8,792 nt of DNA from Actinomycetes bacterium (GTDB lineage: Bacteria; Actinomycetota; Thermoleophilia; BMS3ABIN01), in the NCBI GenBank assembly GCA_021790075.1, contig JAJYIN010000080.1, positions 1 to 8,792 on the forward strand, given 5' to 3'. Shown one piece after another: positions 4,838 through 8,792 of the stretch (positions within the stretch are counted from its first letter, which is position 1; the number at the start of each line of letters is the position of its first letter). Made by a program: the position numbers and the translations under genes. A model generated the notes under the pieces. The model was not told where the DNA came from and did no database searches. It worked only from the letters and a program-made list of their open reading frames with translations.

Positions 4838-6682
4838 TTATTTGCGACCCGCGACCGCCGGCGCCTTTTGCTTGGCCGCCCGGACACGATCGGTGTGGTT
4901 TAACAGGCGCTTCCTCAGCCTCTGGCTCTCGGGAGTCACTTCCAGCAACTCGTCATCCTCGAGGAAATCCAGGCACTGCTCGAGGCTCAGGATGACCGGC
5001 GGCGTCAGCATGATGGCGTCGTCGGCGCCGGCCGCGCGCATGTTGGTAAGCTTCTTTTCCTTGGTGACGTTTACCTCGAGGTCCTCCTCGCGGGAATTGA
5101 GCCCCACGATCATGCCGGCGTACACCTGGGTCTGAGGGCTGATAAAAATCGCGCCCCGCTGCTGCGCGTTGTTGAGCCCGAAGGCGACCGCCTTGCCGGA
5201 CTCGCTGGCGATAAGGGCGCCGTTGCGCATCCGTGCCAGAGGCGGGCCCATGGGCTGGTACCTGACGAAAATCGAGCTCATGACCGCGGTGCCCCGCGAG
5301 AGGGTCAGCAGTTGGTTCCTGAGGCCCATTAACCCGCGGGTGGTGATCTCGAAAATCAGCCGGGTGGTGCCGTCAGCGTTCTCCTCCTGACTGAACAGCA
5401 CGCCTCGACGGCGGCCGACTTCGCCGGTGATGGCGCCCACTCTGTCGGTGGCGACGTCTACAGTGAGCTCCTCCACCGGTTCATGCTTGATCCCGTTAAT
5501 TTCTTTGGTGATTACCTGCGGCTTGCCGACCTCGAGTTCATAGCCCTCGCGCCGGAGGCTCTCAATGAAGACCGACAGGTGCAGCTCGCCGCGGCCGGAG
5601 AGGATAAACTCGCCGCCCTCCCCCATCTCCATCCGGAGGGAAACGTTGGTTTCAAGCTCCCGCCTGATCCGTTCCAGAAGCTGGCGGCTGGTGATGAACT
5701 GCCCCTCCTGGCCGGCGAACGGGGAAGTGTTGGCTGCCACCGCCATTTTCAGGGTCGGCTCCTCGATCTCGATGGTAGGGAGCGCCTCGGGGCTGCTGCT
5801 GTCACAGACGGTCTCGCCGATGCCGGCGTTGCGGACGCCCGTGAGTGAGACGATATCGCCTGCGTGCGCTTGATCGATCTCGAGACGTTTGAGCCCTTGG
5901 GAAACGTAGACCTTGTCGACGCGGGCCTGCTCGGCGCTGCCATCCTTCTTCAGCAGGGTGATGGTGGCGCCGGGTGCGACCGTGCCCCGCCTGATGCGGC
6001 CAATGATGTGTTTGCCCTGGTAACTGTCGGCCTCCAGCGAAGTCACCAGCATCTGAAACGGCTGGCTGCTGTCTCCGACGCTGGGCGCCGGCACGTGCTC
6101 GAGGATTGCCTGAAAAACCGGGGTGAGGTCGGCATGACCGCCGGCATCTTCCGGCATCTGCCGCCAGGCCTTGCCCTCGCGCGCCACCGCGTAATAAATG
6201 GGAAAATCAAGCTGCTCGGCGTCGGTGGCCAGGTCCAGGAAGATGTCATGGGTCAGCTCGATGACCTCGGCGACCCTGGCATTGGGCTTGTCGATCTTGT
6301 TGATAACGACGATGGCCTTGAGCCCCAGCTCCAGAGCTTTTTTAAGCACGAACCTGGTCTGTGGCATGGGGCCTTCCTGGGCGTCGATGACCAAGATGGC
6401 GCCGTCGGCCATGTTCAGGGTCCGCTCCACCTCACCGCCGAAGTCAGCGTGACCGGGCGTGTCGATGATGTTGATCTTGGCATCGCCGAACTTGACAGCC
6501 GTGTTCTTCGCCAGGATGGTGATGCCCCGCTCCCGCTCCTGGTCAAAGGAATCGAGGATGAGCGTCTGGTTGAAGGCCGCCTCGTTCTCGCGGAAGGTCT
6601 TGGACTGCTTCAGCAGGCCGTCGACGAGAGTGGTTTTGCCGTGGTCGACGTGGGCGATGATGGCTACGTTTCTCAGGTTCAT
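4838..6682 (-). CDS. typA: Translational GTPase TypA/BipA
   Basis: 614 residues, full length for the family. The N-terminal GTPase domain shows G1 AHVDHGKT (10-17), G2 RGIT (52-55), G3 DTPGH (74-78) and G4 NKID (128-131). It continues with the EF-Tu-like beta barrel (about 200-295), EF-G-type domains III and V, and the family-specific C-terminal domain ending LEDDELLEVTPESQRLRKRLL and a basic tail. TypA binds the ribosome at the EF-G site and supports 50S assembly and growth under stress such as cold. The ATG at 6682 begins exactly at the conserved MNLRNVAIIAHVD; only a weak purine-rich site (AAGA) precedes it. It appears monocistronic; a terminator hairpin lies in its leader, 31 nt before the start. 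No clear terminator is seen after its stop, only a CGGCCGGCCG palindrome near 4770. Confidence 0.97.
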   Translation of the reverse strand: MNLRNVAIIAHVDHGKTTLVDGLLKQSKTFRENEAAFNQTLILDSFDQERERGITILAKNTAVKFGDAKINIIDTPGHADFGGEVERTLNMADGAILVIDAQEGPMPQTRFVLKKALELGLKAIVVINKIDKPNARVAEVIELTHDIFLDLATDAEQLDFPIYYAVAREGKAWRQMPEDAGGHADLTPVFQAILEHVPAPSVGDSSQPFQMLVTSLEADSYQGKHIIGRIRRGTVAPGATITLLKKDGSAEQARVDKVYVSQGLKRLEIDQAHAGDIVSLTGVRNAGIGETVCDSSSPEALPTIEIEEPTLKMAVAANTSPFAGQEGQFITSRQLLERIRRELETNVSLRMEMGEGGEFILSGRGELHLSVFIESLRREGYELEVGKPQVITKEINGIKHEPVEELTVDVATDRVGAITGEVGRRRGVLFSQEENADGTTRLIFEITTRGLMGLRNQLLTLSRGTAVMSSIFVRYQPMGPPLARMRNGALIASESGKAVAFGLNNAQQRGAIFISPQTQVYAGMIVGLNSREEDLEVNVTKEKKLTNMRAAGADDAIMLTPPVILSLEQCLDFLEDDELLEVTPESQRLRKRLLNHTDRVRAAKQKAPAVAGRK

Positions 6683-6713
6683 TTCTTATGTCCGCATCTT
6701 TCTCTTCTCATGG

Positions 6714-6739
6714 AAAAAGGCCCCGGTGGGGCCCTTTTT
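6714..6739 (-). terminator. Intrinsic terminator in the leader of typA
   Basis: GGCCCC (6719-6724), loop GGT, GGGGCC (6728-6733), flanked by A-runs and T-runs on both strands. On the minus strand the stem is followed by TTTTTCC. It ends only 31 nt before the typA ATG, so it either ends transcripts of the upstream toxin-antitoxin genes or acts as an attenuator of typA. Confidence 0.7.
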
Positions 6740-6770
6740 AAAATTTGTCTGGCCGCGCTAATCTCAGGTC

Positions 6771-6800
6771 ATTGTAGCAGGCGGACGGGATGAAGAGGAA
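6771..6800 (-). promoter_or_regulatory. Candidate typA promoter upstream of the hairpin
   Basis: On the minus strand TTCCTC (6800-6795), 18-nt spacer, then TACAAT (6776-6771), a strong -10 match with a weak -35. Transcription would begin near 6764 and the hairpin at 6714-6739 would fall within the 5' leader. Confidence 0.35.
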
Positions 6801-6860
6801 CCGGGGTTTATCCAAGAATTTATTAAGCGTCTATATGCGGAGGCGGGCGGCATGGAAATC

Positions 6861-7064
6861 TCAGGCGCTTTTCCGCTTTGCGATGAGATCCCGAATCTCT
6901 GGAACCAGATCGTTGGGTACTTCTATAAAAGTCTGACCTTGCGCCTCATAAGCCGCCTCATCCTCAGCGACTGCTTCATCTTCTGTTTGTTCCTCATAGT
7001 AGGCGAGAACGCGTTTTACGCGAGCTTTGTCCCATCCGGCTGGAAATTTGTCTTGTCTTGTCAT
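6861..7064 (-). CDS. Small acidic protein, third gene of the toxin-antitoxin unit
   Basis: 67-residue soluble protein, hydrophilic and acidic in the middle (YYEEQTEDEAVAEDEAAYEAQ), with a basic N-terminus and a C-terminal hydrophobic-charged pattern (FIEVPNDLVPEIRDLIAKRK). It begins 23 nt after the stop of the XRE antitoxin gene and is presumably co-transcribed with it. I do not recognise a named family. Its size and charge suit an antitoxin or chaperone-like accessory, which is inference. The ATG at 7064 is preferred: the longer in-frame reading to 7148 overlaps the XRE gene and begins with an unrelated-looking stretch. No strong Shine-Dalgarno is visible, consistent with coupling. Confidence 0.65.
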   Translation of the reverse strand: MTRQDKFPAGWDKARVKRVLAYYEEQTEDEAVAEDEAAYEAQGQTFIEVPNDLVPEIRDLIAKRKSA

Positions 7065-7087
7065 TATTTCGAAGCCGGTTGTTCCGG

Positions 7088-7348
7088 TTATGCTGCCACT
7101 TCCTCGTTTATGTTCCACCCGGGGAATAGCAGCACAGCGGGATGGCACTTGAGTGCCCGGGCAAGAACCTTGGCCCTTTCCACCCCCAGCTTCACCCTGT
7201 CATTCTCAATCGCAGACAGAGTTGACTGAGGAATTCCGGTCAGTTCGGAAAGCTGGTTCTGACTGAGATTCTGCAACTCCCGGATGATCCTGACGGACTC
7301 ACCAACTGAAACATCTATTCTCTTTTTTGCCTTCTGAAAATCCTTCAT
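7088..7348 (-). CDS. XRE-family antitoxin (HigA/RelB-like)
   Basis: 86 residues with a helix-turn-helix of the Cro/C1 (XRE) type at about 16-70: VRIIRELQNLSQNQLSELTGIPQSTLSAIENDRVKLGVERAKVLARAL. The conserved LSQ..L....GI....LS.IE pattern is intact. It ends FPGWNINEEVAA. In HigBA-type units the XRE protein neutralises the toxin and represses the shared promoter. Its ATG shares one base with the toxin stop (TAATG), and GGAGG lies 6 nt before the start, so it is coupled but also independently initiated. It follows the toxin gene, the usual order for HigB-HigA. Confidence 0.85.
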   Translation of the reverse strand: MKDFQKAKKRIDVSVGESVRIIRELQNLSQNQLSELTGIPQSTLSAIENDRVKLGVERAKVLARALKCHPAVLLFPGWNINEEVAA

Positions 7349-7629
7349 TATTTCCTCCGATAGTCGTGTGCTGTTACGTCGACGACTTCAATCAATATTT
7401 GTTGAGCTTTAATCCGGTAAATGAGCCGGTAGCCAAGACCTAGCCGGGAAGATCTGTGTCCTTTCCATTCTCCTTTGAGATTCTCATCGTGAAAGTCCTT
7501 GATCTTTCGCAGCCCGGCCGGACCTGAGATTATAACAATGTCCTTCCATTTCTCGTAGCGCTTCAAGACTTCCGCAGGCGCTTTCCTCAACGACTTATCG
7601 GCCCGCCTGTGTTCGTATACCTCCCACAT
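7348..7629 (-). CDS. RelE/HigB-superfamily toxin, probable mRNA interferase
   Basis: 93-residue basic protein. The N-terminus MWEVYEHRRADKSLRKAPAEVLKRYEKWKD contains the two helices of the RelE fold. The core GEWKGHRSSRLGLGYRLIYRI and the end EVVDVTAHDYRRK give the beta strands with likely catalytic Arg residues (62, 68, 72) and His88. Such toxins cleave mRNA on or near the ribosome. The pairing with the downstream XRE gene supports this. The start at 7629 has no Shine-Dalgarno and only a few bases lie between a good -10 and the ATG, so the transcript may be leaderless. Confidence 0.85.
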   Translation of the reverse strand: MWEVYEHRRADKSLRKAPAEVLKRYEKWKDIVIISGPAGLRKIKDFHDENLKGEWKGHRSSRLGLGYRLIYRIKAQQILIEVVDVTAHDYRRK

Positions 7630-7635
7630 AACATA

Positions 7636-7663
7636 TTTATACTATACTGTTTTTAATATGCAA
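7636..7663 (-). promoter_or_regulatory. Promoter of the toxin-antitoxin operon
   Basis: On the minus strand TTGCAT (7663-7658), 16-nt spacer, TATAAA (7641-7636), then 6 nt to the toxin ATG. Predicted initiation is at or next to the ATG. A TATAGTATA half-palindrome within the spacer could be where the XRE antitoxin binds. Confidence 0.5.
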
Positions 7664-7732
7664 AGACAGAGATAGCTGTTTATCCCGGTGCAAAAAAGTT
7701 CGAACCCTGTCCGCTGTCAAGATTTCGGGCAC

Positions 7733-7758
7733 AAAAAAATGGCTTAACTAAGCCATTT
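7733..7758 (-). terminator. Intrinsic terminator, minus strand
   Basis: A perfect 10-bp inverted repeat, AAATGGCTTA (7737-7746) with TAAGCCATTT (7749-7758), reads on the minus strand as a stem followed by a run of T. It probably ends transcripts coming from the AbiEii-like gene and insulates the downstream toxin-antitoxin operon. Confidence 0.65.
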
Positions 7759-7773
7759 GCGAGGGGGAAGAAG

Positions 7774-7854
7774 ATGGTGGATGCAATCGGCAACTATTCG
7801 AACTTGTATTTCCTAAATAAGCTTGTAAAGGTTATTGATAAACTCTCCGCATAA
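7774..7854 (+). CDS. Possible 26-residue peptide
   Basis: ATG at 7774 preceded by GAGGGGGAAGAAG, with AGGGGG about 6 nt before it, encodes MVDAIGNYSNLYFLNKLV and KVIDKLSA. It is not similar to anything I recognise and might be the N-terminal remnant of a longer gene. The minus-strand terminator stem at 7733-7758 lies just upstream. The strong ribosome binding site is the main support. Confidence 0.28.
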   Translation: MVDAIGNYSNLYFLNKLVKVIDKLSA

Positions 7855-7982
7855 CAGCTTATTTGCAGGCTATTACTATAAAAATAGATAGATCACTCTA
7901 AAAATATAGGAATAGAATCGACTTGCCATGTTATCTTAAAAACGGCGTGAACATGCTCTTTTTGAGATATGTTTATTCATAT

Positions 7983-8003
7983 AAAAATGTACTGATCAGT
8001 ACA
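7983..8003 (-). terminator. Palindrome just after the AbiEii-like gene
   Basis: TGTACTGATCAGTACA (7988-8003) is a perfect 16-nt palindrome located 24 nt past the stop of the AbiEii-like gene. On the minus strand it is followed by TTTTTAT, as in an intrinsic terminator, but the stem is AT-rich and weak. It could instead be an operator. Confidence 0.45.
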
Positions 8004-8027
8004 AAAAAGCATTAGTTCCCGTGCAGC

Positions 8028-8783
8028 TTACAGAAAAGACAGAATCCCCTGCAAACCCTTCCTTATGTCTGCCTCGCTAATCTCTTCCCTATAATATAGG
8101 CTCTCTGCTCCGGAGCTCTTTGCTTCTTCAGCGATTTCAAGATTCTCCAGTACAGAATCTTTGCTGAGAGGTTTTCGAAGCTCTTTCTTTTTCAGAGTCT
8201 CAAATATCTCCTTGGGGACAAAGTTATTATTCTTCATGACCATGGCCAGATCATAGAAATCCCGATATCTGGCCCTTTCATTCACGGCTCTGACTTTCTC
8301 GGCACAGATTTCTTTGGCTGCCATAGCTGAAACTGATACCGGCACCCCGTAAACGTTTTTATACTCTGCCTTCTCTGCCCGAAGGATCAGCTCCTGAGTC
8401 AGATCGACATCAAGTTTGATGGAGTTTGGCTGTTCCAAAGGACCTGTGAACTTCAGCCTTTGAATCTTGAGAGTGAAATCAGACTGATAGCTTTTTAAGA
8501 TCTCCAGGAAATCATAAGGCTCAAAAACATCTCTCAATTCGTCTTCTGTAATTTTGCCGGTGGTCTGAAAATCCAGGTCCTCAGAAAACCTCAGCTGATC
8601 AAGATAAATGTGGTGAATCGCGGTTCCGCCTTTGAAAACCAGTGTATCCTTGAGTTTTGAGCTGTAGATAATTTGTAGGACAACGGCCAGGAAATAATCT
8701 TTCTCGGCGATGGCTAGAGGATAGCGGAAGCTGTTTTTGTTGAGGATGGAGAGCTGGGCTCTACTTAGTAAATCGATCTTCAT
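8028..8783 (-). CDS. AbiEii-like nucleotidyltransferase toxin (type IV toxin-antitoxin)
   Basis: 251 residues. The nucleotidyltransferase fold is shown by FKGGTAI (50-56), followed by SEDLDF (68-73), which supplies the catalytic Asp pair, and KLDVDL (123-128), the third acidic strand. The motif AEKVRAVNERARYRDFYDL (161-179) carries the conserved Lys and the R-R-D-YDL region typical of the AbiEii/DUF1814 family. In studied members the toxin transfers nucleotides to tRNA or other RNA and is counteracted by the AbiEi antitoxin, often giving phage resistance by abortive infection. The ATG at 8783 overlaps an upstream TGA (ATGA), so a gene ending at 8780 probably lies beyond the right edge. No Shine-Dalgarno precedes it, consistent with coupling. 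The gene is AT-rich compared with the left half of the window. Confidence 0.9.
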   Translation of the reverse strand: MKIDLLSRAQLSILNKNSFRYPLAIAEKDYFLAVVLQIIYSSKLKDTLVFKGGTAIHHIYLDQLRFSEDLDFQTTGKITEDELRDVFEPYDFLEILKSYQSDFTLKIQRLKFTGPLEQPNSIKLDVDLTQELILRAEKAEYKNVYGVPVSVSAMAAKEICAEKVRAVNERARYRDFYDLAMVMKNNNFVPKEIFETLKKKELRKPLSKDSVLENLEIAEEAKSSGAESLYYREEISEADIRKGLQGILSFL

Positions 8784-8792
8784 AGTAGAGCC

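Larger units (their letters stand above)
7630..8027. other. AT-rich intergenic region between two toxin loci
   Basis: About 400 nt, markedly more AT-rich than the rest of the window. It contains the toxin-antitoxin promoter, a minus-strand terminator at 7733-7758, a possible 26-residue plus-strand ORF at 7774-7854, and a 16-nt palindrome at 7988-8003. At 7699-7712 GTTCGAACCCTGTC resembles a tRNA T-arm but lacks the other half of the stem. No tRNA or integrase is seen. Confidence 0.5.

Noticed and set aside
5864..6793. Long plus-strand open frame of 309 residues antisense to typA
   Set aside because: It is a GC-rich shadow of the conserved typA coding sequence, with no ribosome binding site and no recognisable domain.
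7774..7830. Minus-strand string ending GCATCCACCA as a tRNA 3' end
   Set aside because: No complementary acceptor strand or cloverleaf arms lie at the required distance, and the same bases form a plus-strand ORF.
1..8792. CRISPR array or tandem repeat array
   Set aside because: No regularly spaced repeat of 20 nt or more was seen on reading; the longest shared stretches are between the paralogous cysteine-rich genes.

Overview
The window looks like a bacterial chromosome segment from a GC-rich organism. A DUF3558-like lipoprotein, strong purine-rich ribosome binding sites and a TypA gene are compatible with a deep-branching Actinomycetota lineage, but this is inference and the phylum is not settled by the sequence. 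From about 7630 to the right edge the composition becomes clearly AT-rich and carries toxin-antitoxin genes, which suggests a laterally acquired accessory segment.

Layout. Positions 1-166 hold no convincing gene, only hairpins. A minus-strand cluster of three small membrane-anchored SHOCT-domain paralogues follows (1106 down to 167). It is divergent from a plus-strand lipoprotein gene (1335-1874). Next come two tightly coupled minus-strand genes for ten-cysteine proteins resembling DUF2769 (2677 down to 1981). Upstream is a probable operon of an exported c-type cytochrome with a large non-haem C-terminal domain (4128-3046), followed 38 nt later by a 45-residue peptide gene (3007-2870). I read that peptide as a candidate RiPP precursor. 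A third cysteine-rich gene (4729-4493) is a truncated mosaic of the other two. Complete typA (6682-4838) follows, with an intrinsic terminator inside its leader.

The right part holds a minus-strand RelE/HigB-like toxin, an XRE antitoxin and a small acidic third protein (7629-6861). An AT-rich interval of about 400 nt contains two hairpins and a possible 26-residue ORF. An AbiEii-like nucleotidyltransferase toxin gene (8783-8028) ends the window, and its antitoxin partner probably lies just past the right edge.

Working together: the toxin, XRE protein and third protein form one translationally coupled unit. The two DUF2769-like genes form another. The cytochrome and the putative precursor peptide are probably co-transcribed. 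The most novel candidates are the orphan RiPP-like precursor beside the cytochrome, the mosaic cysteine-rich gene family with a shared upstream element, and the leader terminator of typA.
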